Positions 7,582-15,489 of a DNA stretch of 51,786 nucleotides are shown here, piece after piece. How positions within the stretch are numbered: the first letter of the stretch is position 1; each line of letters starts with the position of its first letter. The DNA comes from an uncultured Oscillospiraceae bacterium (GTDB taxonomy: Bacteria > Bacillota > Clostridia > Oscillospirales > Oscillospiraceae), in contig CAJUAS010000004.1 of assembly GCA_910584395.1 (NCBI GenBank), positions 1 through 51,786 of the forward strand. Direction: 5' to 3'. Position numbers and translations under genes: made by a program. The notes below the pieces were generated by a model. The model saw only the letters and a list, made by a program, of their open reading frames with translations. It was not told the DNA's origin and made no database searches.

Positions 7582-9060
7582 ATGGATATGACATGGTTTG
7601 ACGAGATGGAAGCGCGCATTCCCACCGGCGAGGTACGCACCCGCTTTGCGCCCTCCCCCACGGGGTATATGCACGTTGGCAATCTCCGCACCGCCCTTTA
7701 TACATGGCTCATTGCCCGCTCGATGGGCGGCAAATTTCTCCTCCGCATCGAGGACACCGATCAGGGCCGTCTGGTAGCGGATGCTGCCGACATTATTTAT
7801 AAGACTCTTCGACAGACCGGCCTGACTTGGGACGAAGGCCCGGACGTGGGCGGCCCTGTCGGCCCATATATCCAGACGGAACGCCGGGATTTTTACGCCA
7901 AGTACGCCCACCTGCTGGTGGAGAAGGGCGCAGCCTATTATTGCTTCTGTGAAAAAACCGAGAGCGAGGAGGATTCCGGCGAATTTGACCGCGCCGCCGA
8001 CCCCTGCCGTGACCTTGACCCCGCCGCAGCCAAGGCGCGGGTAGACGCGGGCGAACCTTTTGTCATCCGACAGAAGATCCCCGCCGGAACGACCACCTTC
8101 TCTGACGCCATCTACGGGGATATCACCGTAGATAACGCGGATCTGGACGATCAGGTGCTACTCAAGCGGGACGGCCTGCCGACCTACAACTTTGCCAATG
8201 TGATCGACGACCATCTCATGGGGATTACCCATGTGGTGCGCGGCAGCGAGTACCTCTCCTCCGCCCCCAAATACGACCTTCTCTACCGCGCCTTTGGTTG
8301 GAATATCCCCACCTATGTCCACTGTTCTCCCGTCATGCGCGATGCCCAGAACAAGATGTCCAAACGCCACGGCGACCCCTCTTACGAGGATCTGCTGGCT
8401 CTTGGCTATCTCTCCGAAGCGGTGGTGAACTATGTTGCTCTTCTGGGCTGGAGTCCCCGTGGAGAGTATGCCGAGACGGAGTTCTTTGCGCTGGACGAGC
8501 TGGTGAAGGTCTTTGACATTCACGGCATCTCCAAGTCCCCTGCCATTTTTGACCTTGAAAAGCTGAAATACTTCAATGCCCATTATCTGCGCGCACTGGA
8601 GCCGGACACGTTCTTTGCCATCGCCGAGCCATATTTGAAAGAGGCCATCCACTCCCCCGCCATCGACCTTTCCTTGGTTGCCCCGCTGGTGCAGCCCCGG
8701 TGCGACACCCTTTTGGATATTGCCCCCCAAGTGGACTTCTTTGACGCAGTGCCTGAATACTCCAACGAGCTATACTGTCACAAGAAGATGAAAACGGACG
8801 AGGTAAATTCCAAGGAGGCGCTGGAATGGGTCATCCCCGCACTGGAAGCCCTTTCCCAGTGGACGTTTGACACCATTCACGACTGCCTCATCGCATTGGC
8901 TGAAGCCAAGGAGCTGAAAAACGGCCGTATCATGTGGCCGGTTCGCACGGCTCTTTCCGGCAAGGCGGTCACCCCCGGCGGAGCGGTGGAGCTTTGCCAC
9001 ATTTTGGGCCGGGAGGAGACCCTTCGCCGTCTTTGCGCCGGGATCGCACATCTGTCCTGA
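7582..9060 (+). CDS. gltX: Glutamate--tRNA ligase
   Basis: A 492-residue class I aminoacyl-tRNA synthetase charging tRNA-Glu (and, where GatCAB is used, tRNA-Gln). The HIGH-type motif is HVGN at 31-34 after FAPSPTGYM; the KMSKS-type motif is KMSKRHGD near residue 258. The C-terminal helical anticodon-binding domain is complete (about residues 330-492). The start at 7582 has GAGGAGG about 9-10 nt upstream. No T-box is visible in the 61-nt gap after nth. The gene ends in a terminator hairpin whose 3' arm serves as the ribosome site of the next gene, ypeB. Confidence 0.96.
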   Translation: MDMTWFDEMEARIPTGEVRTRFAPSPTGYMHVGNLRTALYTWLIARSMGGKFLLRIEDTDQGRLVADAADIIYKTLRQTGLTWDEGPDVGGPVGPYIQTERRDFYAKYAHLLVEKGAAYYCFCEKTESEEDSGEFDRAADPCRDLDPAAAKARVDAGEPFVIRQKIPAGTTTFSDAIYGDITVDNADLDDQVLLKRDGLPTYNFANVIDDHLMGITHVVRGSEYLSSAPKYDLLYRAFGWNIPTYVHCSPVMRDAQNKMSKRHGDPSYEDLLALGYLSEAVVNYVALLGWSPRGEYAETEFFALDELVKVFDIHGISKSPAIFDLEKLKYFNAHYLRALEPDTFFAIAEPYLKEAIHSPAIDLSLVAPLVQPRCDTLLDIAPQVDFFDAVPEYSNELYCHKKMKTDEVNSKEALEWVIPALEALSQWTFDTIHDCLIALAEAKELKNGRIMWPVRTALSGKAVTPGGAVELCHILGREETLRRLCAGIAHLS

Positions 9061-9083
9061 CCCCTCCCTTTTCGCATAAAATT

Positions 9084-9120
9084 TCCCTCCTCTGCCCATA
9101 CTGGCAGGGGAGGGATTTTT
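9084..9120 (+). terminator. gltX terminator that also contains the ypeB Shine-Dalgarno
   Basis: A 13-bp stem (TCCCTCCTCTGCC / GGCAGGGGAGGGA, one U-G pair) with a 6-nt loop, then TTTTT directly before the ypeB ATG at 9121. GGGGAGGG in the descending arm is the only ribosome site for ypeB, so a transcript that includes the whole hairpin hides it. Confidence 0.88.
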
Positions 9121-10464
9121 ATGAAAAGAAGCGCAAAAATCACCGTGTTTGCTTGTCTTGCTGTGTTCTTTATTGCTGTGGTAGGCTATGGTGTCAAACA
9201 GGCGGCGCGGGCAGAGCAGGCGGAACGGCTGCTGAGCAACACCTATTATCATGCCTTTACCGAGCTGACCACCGCTGCCGGTGAGCTGGACAGCGCACTG
9301 CAAAAGGTAGCCTACACCACCCCCGGCCCACTTCAGGACAGCCTGTACCAGCAGATCTATGCCAAGGCGTTGGCGGCGCAGTATGCCCTTGGCGAGCTTC
9401 CCTACTCCAACATAGATTTAGAGCAAACTGCGGCATTTTTCGCCAAGACCGGAGACTATGCCATGTCCCTTGCCCGAAACGGCGGAGAAGGTTCAGGGGA
9501 AAATCTGGCCGCGCTCTCCCAAATTGCCCAAAAGCTGAACGTATCCCTGTTAGAGCTTCAAGGGGAGCTGGAAGCGGGTACCCTCGACCTCTCCGCGGTG
9601 ACCCGCGCCACCCGCGCCCTTTCCGCCGCAGCCGAGAACGAAGGCCAAACGGCCGGAGGCGTGACATTTCAGAATGTAGAATCCGATTTCCCGGAGCTTC
9701 CCTCTCTGGTTTATGACGGCCCGTTTTCCGAACATATGTCTTCCGCGCAGCCGAAAGCGCTGGAGGGACTTGGGGATGTGACCGCCGAAACCGCCAAAGC
9801 TCGCGCCGCCGCCTTCTTGAACGTCTCTCCCAACGCTTTGACGCTCTCTTTTAGCGGGGGCGGAGTTCTTCCCTCGTATGCCTTTACCCTGCCCCAAGAT
9901 GGCGGCATGGGCTATATTGAGGTCACCCGTCAAGGCGGGCAGATCCTCGCCTACTTTCAGGATCGCCAGCCGGGCCAGCCTGCGATCTCCGTCGAGGAAG
10001 CGGTGGCGATTGCCCAGAATTACCTCACGGCATGGGCCTTTCCTCATATGGAGGCGAGCTACCATATTCAACGTGAGGGCGTTCTGACCATCCACTTTGC
10101 CCCCGTGGTCGAGGAAGTCTACTGCTACCCTGATCTGGTCAAGCTCACCATTGCGCTGGACAACGGAAAGCTTCTGGGCTATGAAGCCCACGGGTATCTC
10201 TATCAGCACCGGGAGCGTACCTTTGCACCCCCTGCCATTTCCTGGGAAACCGCGCAGGCTGCCATTCCCGGCGGGATCACGCTACTGAGCGCGCAAAAAG
10301 CCCTCATTCCCACACAAGGCGGGACAGACGAAGTTCTGACTTACGAATTCAAGTGCCAAACGACGGACGGGCGCCATGTTTTGATCTATGTCAACACCGA
10401 AACCGGACTCCAGCAAAACATTTTGCTGCTTTTGGAGGATGAAACGGGCACGTTAACCCTCTGA
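9121..10464 (+). CDS. ypeB: Germination protein YpeB
   Basis: A 447-residue spore protein. In Bacillus, YpeB is needed for assembly and stability of the cortex-lytic enzyme SleB at the inner spore membrane. An N-terminal membrane anchor spans residues 7-24 (ITVFACLAVFFIAVVGYG), followed by a helical domain to about 210 and then repeated PepSY-type domains (about 225-445; AKARAAAFL, VEEAVAIAQNYL, WETAQAAI repeats). The length matches the family. sleB, usually adjacent, is not in this window. The start codon follows the gltX terminator directly. A weak CATAAAA sequence at 9075 resembles a sigma-G -10, but no matching -35 is visible. Confidence 0.88.
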   Translation: MKRSAKITVFACLAVFFIAVVGYGVKQAARAEQAERLLSNTYYHAFTELTTAAGELDSALQKVAYTTPGPLQDSLYQQIYAKALAAQYALGELPYSNIDLEQTAAFFAKTGDYAMSLARNGGEGSGENLAALSQIAQKLNVSLLELQGELEAGTLDLSAVTRATRALSAAAENEGQTAGGVTFQNVESDFPELPSLVYDGPFSEHMSSAQPKALEGLGDVTAETAKARAAAFLNVSPNALTLSFSGGGVLPSYAFTLPQDGGMGYIEVTRQGGQILAYFQDRQPGQPAISVEEAVAIAQNYLTAWAFPHMEASYHIQREGVLTIHFAPVVEEVYCYPDLVKLTIALDNGKLLGYEAHGYLYQHRERTFAPPAISWETAQAAIPGGITLLSAQKALIPTQGGTDEVLTYEFKCQTTDGRHVLIYVNTETGLQQNILLLLEDETGTLTL

Positions 10465-11469
10465 CAAGAGCTTGCCTCGCAGCCAGCGAAGCGGCCGCTC
10501 CAACGCATAGTGGAGGGCAATGCCCAGCAGAAGGTTCAGCACAATGGTGATCCCATAAAACACTAAGTAATTCGGCCCAATAGGGATCACCTTCTCCAGC
10601 AGCTCCCGCTCCAATACAAAGATCACGTTGAGCAGATAGATCTCTAAACTTGCGCCGCCGATCTCCCGCAGCCCCCGGCGGAAGCCGCCCTTGGGCAGAC
10701 GCTCCATCAGCCACGCGACTGCCAGACAAAGCGGAACGCATACCAGCGCAAGCCACAGCCCGTTGGGCAGATAGTACGGTTGCACCCGTTTTATGATGGG
10801 AATGAGGATGGGCAGCACACACCATCCCAATGTCCCCTGCCACGTCAATTTTTTCCCTCTGGACAGATAAACGCCGATCATACAGCCTGTCAGAAAAATG
10901 GGGATACGGGTCACTGCGTTGTCCGCCACTTCTCCCCATCCTGCCAGTGTCATCACCTGATAGAGGATAAAGGAAAGCACCCAAGAAGCTCCGACCACGA
11001 GCTGTGGGAGCTTGACCCGTTTCAACAGCGCCACCGCCGCCGGAGCGATCAGATAAAACCCCAGCAGCGCAGGCACATACCAGTTAAAATAGTTGGGCTT
11101 GTTGCACCAAAAGGCAAGGGTCGACATCGTCCATGCCACGGTTTTCAGCGTCGTCCGCTTTGCAAGGCGCAGGGCCAGACCGTAGATCCCTACCACCAGC
11201 CAGTAGGCAGGCAAGATCCGTACCAACCGCCGCTTGAGATAGTCTCCGTAACGCTGTTCCCGCTTGCAAAGGGACAAGGCGAGGCCCATGCCGGAGAGCA
11301 GCAAAAAGATATCCACCCCGCAAAACCCGATGCCTTTGAAATAATACAGCCACTGCCATTTGGGCCGCCAAGCAAAGGCATGAAACAGCATTACCCACAG
11401 CATGGCAAGGCCCATCAGCTCTCCCCTGCAGCGGCTCAGCAGTTCATATCCCCAGCGTCTATCCTCCAT
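10453..11469 (-). CDS. Acyltransferase 3 family membrane protein
   Basis: A 338-residue polytopic membrane protein (about ten hydrophobic segments) of the acyltransferase 3/OafA-type family, which O-acylates cell-surface sugars. The N-terminal part has the conserved arginine-rich start, HAFAW (the catalytic-type histidine following the first helix) and FCGVDIFLLLSGMGL, typical of this family; the C-terminal RPLRWLRGK is also usual. The start at 11469 has AAAGGAT about 11-12 nt upstream. Substrate unknown; peptidoglycan, teichoic acid or polysaccharide are possible. It has its own promoter (11508-11536) facing away from rpsB. The 3' end overlaps ypeB by 12 bp, tail to tail. Confidence 0.88.
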   Translation of the reverse strand: MEDRRWGYELLSRCRGELMGLAMLWVMLFHAFAWRPKWQWLYYFKGIGFCGVDIFLLLSGMGLALSLCKREQRYGDYLKRRLVRILPAYWLVVGIYGLALRLAKRTTLKTVAWTMSTLAFWCNKPNYFNWYVPALLGFYLIAPAAVALLKRVKLPQLVVGASWVLSFILYQVMTLAGWGEVADNAVTRIPIFLTGCMIGVYLSRGKKLTWQGTLGWCVLPILIPIIKRVQPYYLPNGLWLALVCVPLCLAVAWLMERLPKGGFRRGLREIGGASLEIYLLNVIFVLERELLEKVIPIGPNYLVFYGITIVLNLLLGIALHYALERPLRWLRGKLLSEG

Positions 11470-11507
11470 GCTGTTCCCATCCTTTCTGTACACTTGTGAA
11501 CTGTTCC

Positions 11508-11536
11508 ATTTTACCGCCTTCTTGGGGAAAATTCAA
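11508..11536 (-). promoter_or_regulatory. Promoter of the acyltransferase gene
   Basis: Minus-strand TTGAAT, a 17-bp spacer, then TAAAAT, 38 nt before the ATG at 11469. It is divergent from the rpsB promoter 12 bp away. Confidence 0.6.
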
Positions 11537-11548
11537 GGAAAAAAGTGC

Positions 11549-11577
11549 TTGCTTTTTCCAACTCCCTGTGGTAAAAT
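11549..11577 (+). promoter_or_regulatory. Promoter of rpsB-tsf
   Basis: TTGCTT, a 17-bp spacer, then TAAAAT, about 120 nt before the rpsB start. Confidence 0.7.
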
Positions 11578-11591
11578 ACTTTAGCCTGTGC

Positions 11592-11662
11592 GAAATACAC
11601 ACATCTCGCGATGCGTTCGCCCTGTGTTTCCCTACGGAAATGGTGAAGGCAGATGACCGGGA
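11592..11662 (+). promoter_or_regulatory. Structured rpsB leader, possible S2 autoregulatory element
   Basis: The leader is about 115 nt long. GAAATACACA (11592-11601) can pair with TGTGTTTC (11623-11630) around an inner CATC-TCGC-GATG tetraloop hairpin. A second helix is possible from CCC near 11630 to GGG at 11659-11661, enclosing GGT...GACC. Leaders of S2 operons often carry autoregulatory structures; I do not recognise a named Rfam motif here. Confidence 0.35.
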
Positions 11663-11699
11663 TGGAGGCAAAACAAAACATTTTAGGAGGAAAACATCA

Positions 11700-12440
11700 A
11701 TGGCAGTCGTATCTATGAAGCAGCTCTTGGAAGCAGGTGTCCACTTCGGACACCAGACCCGTCGCTGGAATCCCAAAATGGCCAGCTACATTTACACCGA
11801 GCGCAATGGGATCTATATCATTGACCTGCAGAAGACGGTGAAGAAGCTGGAAGAGGCCTATGCTTTTGTGCGTGAGCTGTCCGAGTCCGGCCAGACCATG
11901 CTCTTTGTGGGCACCAAGAAGCAGGCGCAGGAGGCTATCAAGGAAGAGGCTCAGCGCTGCGGTATGTACTATGTCAACGCCCGTTGGCTGGGCGGCATGA
12001 TGACCAACTTCAAGACCATGCGTACCCGTGTGGATCGTCTGGCCCAGCTCAAGAAGATGCAGGAGGACGGCACCTTCGATATGCTCCCCAAGAAGGAAGT
12101 CATGCACCACTTGGGCGAGATCGCCAAGCTGGAGAAGTATCTGGGCGGCGTTACCGAGATGCGTAAGCTCCCCGGCGCGCTCTTCGTCGTTGATCCCCGC
12201 AAGGAGCGCAACGCCATCAACGAGGCCAAAAAGCTCCACATCCCCGTCGTCGCCATCGTGGACACCAACTGCGATCCCGACGAGATCGACTATGTCATCC
12301 CCGGCAACGACGACGCCATCCGCGCCATCAAGCTGATCTCCTCTGTGATGGCCAATGCCATTCAGGAGGGTCGTCAGGGCGTGGATGCCGCCCCTGCTGC
12401 GGAAGCCGCCGACGCTCCCGCTGCCCCCGCTGAGGCTTGA
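11700..12440 (+). CDS. rpsB: 30S ribosomal protein S2
   Basis: A 246-residue S2 protein of the small-subunit head/back. The start is MAVVSMKQLLEAGVHFGHQT, with GHQTRRWNPKM conserved; the C-terminal core ending near IKLISSVMANAIQEG is followed by an alanine/proline-rich tail of about 25 residues. ATG 11700 has TAGGAGG 9-10 nt upstream. It forms the standard rpsB-tsf operon with tsf, 33 nt downstream, under the promoter at 11549-11577. Confidence 0.98.
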   Translation: MAVVSMKQLLEAGVHFGHQTRRWNPKMASYIYTERNGIYIIDLQKTVKKLEEAYAFVRELSESGQTMLFVGTKKQAQEAIKEEAQRCGMYYVNARWLGGMMTNFKTMRTRVDRLAQLKKMQEDGTFDMLPKKEVMHHLGEIAKLEKYLGGVTEMRKLPGALFVVDPRKERNAINEAKKLHIPVVAIVDTNCDPDEIDYVIPGNDDAIRAIKLISSVMANAIQEGRQGVDAAPAAEAADAPAAPAEA

Positions 12441-12473
12441 TCCCAACATTTAACCTGACTGGAGGAATATAAA

Positions 12474-13391
12474 ATGGCTATTACTGCACAAGACGTACAG
12501 AAGCTCCGCGAGATGACCGGAGTTGGCATGATGGATTGCAAGAAGGCCCTGTCCGCCACCGACGGCGACATGGACAAGGCCGTTGAGTTCCTGCGTGAGA
12601 AGGGTCTCGCCACCGCCCAGAAGAAGGCCGGCCGCATCGCCGCCGAGGGTGTGGCTTACGCCACCGTGATCGACGGCGTGGGCGTTGTGGTCGAGGTCAA
12701 CGCCGAGACCGACTTTGTCGCCAAGAACGAGAAGTTCACCGACTTTGTCCATACTGTGGCCACCGTCATCGCCAAGGAAGCTCCCGCCGACATGGACGAC
12801 CTGCTGGCCAAGCCCTACCCCGACACCGGCCGCACCGTGGCCGATGAAACCATCGAGAAGGTTCAGGTCATTGGCGAAAACATCAAGATCCGCCGCTTCC
12901 AGCGCTTTGAGGACGGCGTTTCCGTCCCCTACGTCCACATGGGCGGCCGCATCGGCGTGCTGGTCAATCTGGACACTGACCTCCCCGCCGACAAGGTCAC
13001 CGAGGTGGGTAAGGATCTGGCCATGCAGATCGCCGCGCTGAACCCCCGTTTCCTTGACAAGTCTCAGGTAGGTCAGGACGTGCTGGATGAGGAGAAGAAG
13101 ATCATGCTCGTTCAGATGGAGAATGACCCCAAGATGGCTGCCAAGCCCGACAAGGTGAAGGAAGGCATCGTCATGGGCAAGCTCCGCAAGTTCTATGAGG
13201 AGAACTGCCTCATGCAGCAGGAGTTCGTTAAGGACGGCTCTATGAGCGTGGAGCAGTACGTGGCGGCTCAGGCCAAGGCTCTGGGCGGCTCTATCTCCCT
13301 GAAGGACGCCGTTCGCTTTGAGAAGGGCGAGGGCATCGAGAAGAAGCAGGAGAACTTCGCCGAGGAGATCGCCAAGCAGCTGGGTAAGTAA
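12474..13391 (+). CDS. tsf: Elongation factor Ts
   Basis: A 305-residue guanine-nucleotide exchange factor for EF-Tu. The N-terminal UBA-like domain (KLREMTGVGMMDCKKAL, residues 10-26) and the TDFVAKN motif (about 79-85) that contacts EF-Tu are present, with both dimerisation subdomains following. The start at 12474 has CTGGAGGA 8 nt upstream. It is the second gene of the rpsB operon and is closed by a perfect bidirectional terminator. Confidence 0.98.
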   Translation: MAITAQDVQKLREMTGVGMMDCKKALSATDGDMDKAVEFLREKGLATAQKKAGRIAAEGVAYATVIDGVGVVVEVNAETDFVAKNEKFTDFVHTVATVIAKEAPADMDDLLAKPYPDTGRTVADETIEKVQVIGENIKIRRFQRFEDGVSVPYVHMGGRIGVLVNLDTDLPADKVTEVGKDLAMQIAALNPRFLDKSQVGQDVLDEEKKIMLVQMENDPKMAAKPDKVKEGIVMGKLRKFYEENCLMQQEFVKDGSMSVEQYVAAQAKALGGSISLKDAVRFEKGEGIEKKQENFAEEIAKQLGK

Positions 13392-13425
13392 GTCTCTTCC
13401 CTGCTATTTGCTGTGTTTTGAGATG

Positions 13426-13461
13426 AAAAGCCCGCTCCACTATTTGGTGGAGCGGGCTTTT
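13426..13461 (+). terminator. Bidirectional terminator after tsf and the ymxH-type gene
   Basis: A perfect 15-bp stem (AAAAGCCCGCTCCAC / GTGGAGCGGGCTTTT) with a 6-nt loop and T runs on both strands. It separates the convergent genes tsf and the YlmC/YmxH-type gene. Confidence 0.95.
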
Positions 13462-13473
13462 ATGGTTACAAAT

Positions 13474-13752
13474 TCAGCGGTTTTGGGAGAGGTATCCTGT
13501 GGAACGCTGTCCGTTGTGGGAGCTGTCCACCAAAATGATATCCTCCCCCACCTGCCGCACCCGCGACCATGGGATCAGAATGTCCTCGTCCCGGCCCAAC
13601 AGGCCAAAGAACCGCGGCCGCCCCGGGATCACCAACGCCGTCATCTGTCCCGTTGACAGCTCCACCACAATGTCCTGAGGATAACCATAGCGACAGCCGT
13701 CCGCCATATCAATGACCTCTTTATAGCGAAGTTCGCCAATTCTCGTCTCCAT
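13474..13752 (-). CDS. YlmC/YmxH family sporulation protein (PRC-barrel)
   Basis: A 92-residue single PRC-barrel protein of the YlmC/YmxH family, widespread in spore formers. The pattern IGELRYKEVIDMADGCRYGY followed by PGRPRFFGLLGRDEDILIPW is the family signature. These small beta-barrels are thought to mediate protein interactions in sporulation, but the biochemical role is not settled. The start at 13752 has AAAGGGG about 10 nt upstream. It is a single-gene unit that shares the tsf terminator. Confidence 0.85.
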   Translation of the reverse strand: METRIGELRYKEVIDMADGCRYGYPQDIVVELSTGQMTALVIPGRPRFFGLLGRDEDILIPWSRVRQVGEDIILVDSSHNGQRSTGYLSQNR

Positions 13753-13764
13753 CCTTCAAACCCC

Positions 13765-13793
13765 TTTCCAAATCGGCCGGTCTATGCTATCAT
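13765..13793 (+). promoter_or_regulatory. Promoter of the C92-type peptidase gene
   Basis: TTTCCA, a 17-bp spacer, then TATCAT, 39 nt before the GTG start at 13833. The -35 is weak. Confidence 0.45.
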
Positions 13794-13832
13794 TATGTGA
13801 AAAGCAGGTTTGATATGAGAGGAGGCGGCAGC

Positions 13833-14702
13833 GTGACACGGAAAAAGAAGCGTTTGATCATTTGTGCAGTCATAATTGTTGCCGTGGCCGCCGTCTGGCT
13901 TTTTCTACAGCACATTTATCCCCATTTTCACCCTCCCTTTGTTCCGTCCTATTCCCCCGCCAGCCTGACGGATCTTCTGGCCAAGCCCGCCTTGCAGGAA
14001 GCGGACTACCGCCTTTTGTTTGCACAAACTGGCTTGGGAAAACCGGCCATCGACGATCTTTTAGCCCTTGGCGACGAAGGAAAAGCACAAATATTGGACA
14101 CCCAGACTGCGTTTTTGAACCACCCCGGTGAAGCTCCCTGCACCCCGCTTGGCATCACCACCCGGGAGCACCGCTATCTGGATGCGGAGGGTCACGCCCT
14201 GCCCTTGATCCCCCTTGCACCCTTACAGGATGGAGATGTTTTGGTGACTCTTTCCACCCACACTGCCGGTTGGAGTCACGGCCACGCAGGGCTTGTGGTG
14301 GACGCAGAGCGGGGCGTAACTTTGGAATCTGTCGTACTCGGCAGTTTATCCAGCCAGATGAACGTCAACCATTGGTGCAGTTATTCGACCCTTGCCGTGC
14401 TGCGTCCCAAGGTGGACGAGGAAACGCAGCAAAAAGTAGTCCAGCTTGCCTTGGACAAGCTGGACAATATTCCATATAGCTTGGTGAGCGGAGCGTTTGG
14501 CGAGAAGTTTCAGCCCTTGGATGGCGCTCACTCCGCCCACTGCGGTTACCTACCGTGGTATGCTTGGATGTCTGAGGGAATTGATTTGGACAGCGACGGC
14601 GGACGCATTGCCGCTCCGGAGGATTTCCTCCACAGTCCCAATGTGGAGGTCGTTCAGGTTTTTGGGTTTGATCCCGCTGACTTCGCTGACGGTGATTACT
14701 GA
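13833..14702 (+). CDS. Membrane-anchored papain-like (YiiX/C92-type) protein
   Basis: A 289-residue protein starting at GTG 13833, with GAGGAGG 8 nt upstream. An N-terminal signal anchor (residues 6-24, LIICAVIIVAVAAVWLFL) places the rest outside the membrane. DGDVLVTLS, HGHAGLVVD, TLESV and HCGYLPWYAW follow the order of permuted papain-fold enzymes of the YiiX/orthopoxvirus G6R family, in which a histidine precedes the catalytic cysteine (here probably His in HAGLVV and Cys in HCGY). A cell-wall amidase or lipid/peptide hydrolase is plausible; the substrate is unknown. The 3' end overlaps the nitroreductase gene by 7 bp, tail to tail. Confidence 0.72.
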   Translation: MTRKKKRLIICAVIIVAVAAVWLFLQHIYPHFHPPFVPSYSPASLTDLLAKPALQEADYRLLFAQTGLGKPAIDDLLALGDEGKAQILDTQTAFLNHPGEAPCTPLGITTREHRYLDAEGHALPLIPLAPLQDGDVLVTLSTHTAGWSHGHAGLVVDAERGVTLESVVLGSLSSQMNVNHWCSYSTLAVLRPKVDEETQQKVVQLALDKLDNIPYSLVSGAFGEKFQPLDGAHSAHCGYLPWYAWMSEGIDLDSDGGRIAAPEDFLHSPNVEVVQVFGFDPADFADGDY

Positions 14703-15418
14703 AAATCCGCCAAATACTGCTCTACAGAGCGGGTCATTTCCCGGGAAAAGTCGCTGTTGTATTTCCGGGCGCAGAACGCGCGGAAGCGCTCCTCAACGCT
14801 CTGCCCTGCCGCCGGCTCAAGGAGACGGGCCAGCTCTTCGTCGGTAAAGGGAGCATATGTGTTTTCCCGCACCACCATGGACATAGGCTGACGCTCCGGC
14901 TTTTGGCGGTCTTTTTGCTGCTGGGTGGGATAACCCATAACCAGCATGGCTACCGGGAACACATACCGGGGCAGATTGAACAGCTCCTGATGCTTTTCGC
15001 ACTGTTCCATAATGTCGCCGATATAGCATGAGCCAAGACCAAGACTGTGGGCCGCTGTGACCATGTTCTGGGCGGTGATCATAGCATCGCAAACCGCCAG
15101 CATCAGATCCCCCGCCCCGGGCTTGCGCGGGTCGCAGCCGAAACGTTGAAAGCCTTGATACCACTTATTTCCGTCGGCACAAATGATCAGAACAACCGGT
15201 GCTTTTGCGATGAAGGGCTGGTTGTCGCAGGTCACCGCTAAGGTGTCCTTTAAGCTCTGGTCGGTGACGTCCAGAATGGTGTAAAGCTGCTGGTTGCCCG
15301 CCGTGGGCGCGGCGGCGGCGCAGGCAAATAACTGTGCCTTCACCTCTGCCGATACCGGCTCGTCGGTGAAAATCCGCACGGATTTTCGCTCTAAAAGCCC
15401 CTTAACTGTCTCATTCAT
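14696..15418 (-). CDS. Nitroreductase family FMN oxidoreductase
   Basis: A 240-residue protein of the NfsA/FRP-like nitroreductase family: flavin-dependent NAD(P)H reduction of nitro-compounds, quinones or flavins. RKSVRIF at the N-terminus binds FMN phosphate; AAAPTAGNQQ and GLGSCYIGDI are further FMN-site motifs. The start is ATG 15418 (GGAG 8 nt upstream); a GTG three bases earlier is too close to the ribosome site. It lies 25 nt behind the dapL terminator, so its transcription depends on read-through or on a promoter I could not find. The C-terminal CARKYNSDFSREM is common in clostridial homologues. Confidence 0.9.
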   Translation of the reverse strand: MNETVKGLLERKSVRIFTDEPVSAEVKAQLFACAAAAPTAGNQQLYTILDVTDQSLKDTLAVTCDNQPFIAKAPVVLIICADGNKWYQGFQRFGCDPRKPGAGDLMLAVCDAMITAQNMVTAAHSLGLGSCYIGDIMEQCEKHQELFNLPRYVFPVAMLVMGYPTQQQKDRQKPERQPMSMVVRENTYAPFTDEELARLLEPAAGQSVEERFRAFCARKYNSDFSREMTRSVEQYLADFQ

Positions 15419-15443
15419 CACAGTTTCTCCTTTTCTTTTGAAA

Positions 15444-15474
15444 GCAAGTCCCCTGCCGCCGGCAAGGGACTTGC
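15444..15474 (-). terminator. Terminator after dapL
   Basis: On the minus strand a 14-bp stem (GCAAGTCCCTTGCC / GGCAGGGGACTTGC, one U-G pair) with a GGC loop is followed by TTTC. It closes the glnA-dapF-dapL cluster, 25 nt before the nitroreductase start. Confidence 0.75.
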
Positions 15475-15489
15475 TTCATTGTTTTTGTT

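Noticed and set aside
9075..9081. Sigma-G promoter of ypeB
   Set aside because: CATAAAA resembles the -10, but no GHATR sequence lies 16-18 bp upstream.
12478..12938. Long antisense open frames under rpsB, tsf and other highly expressed genes
   Set aside because: Such frames arise from the codon bias of GC-rich genes; they lack ribosome sites and their translations are low-complexity or repeat-like.
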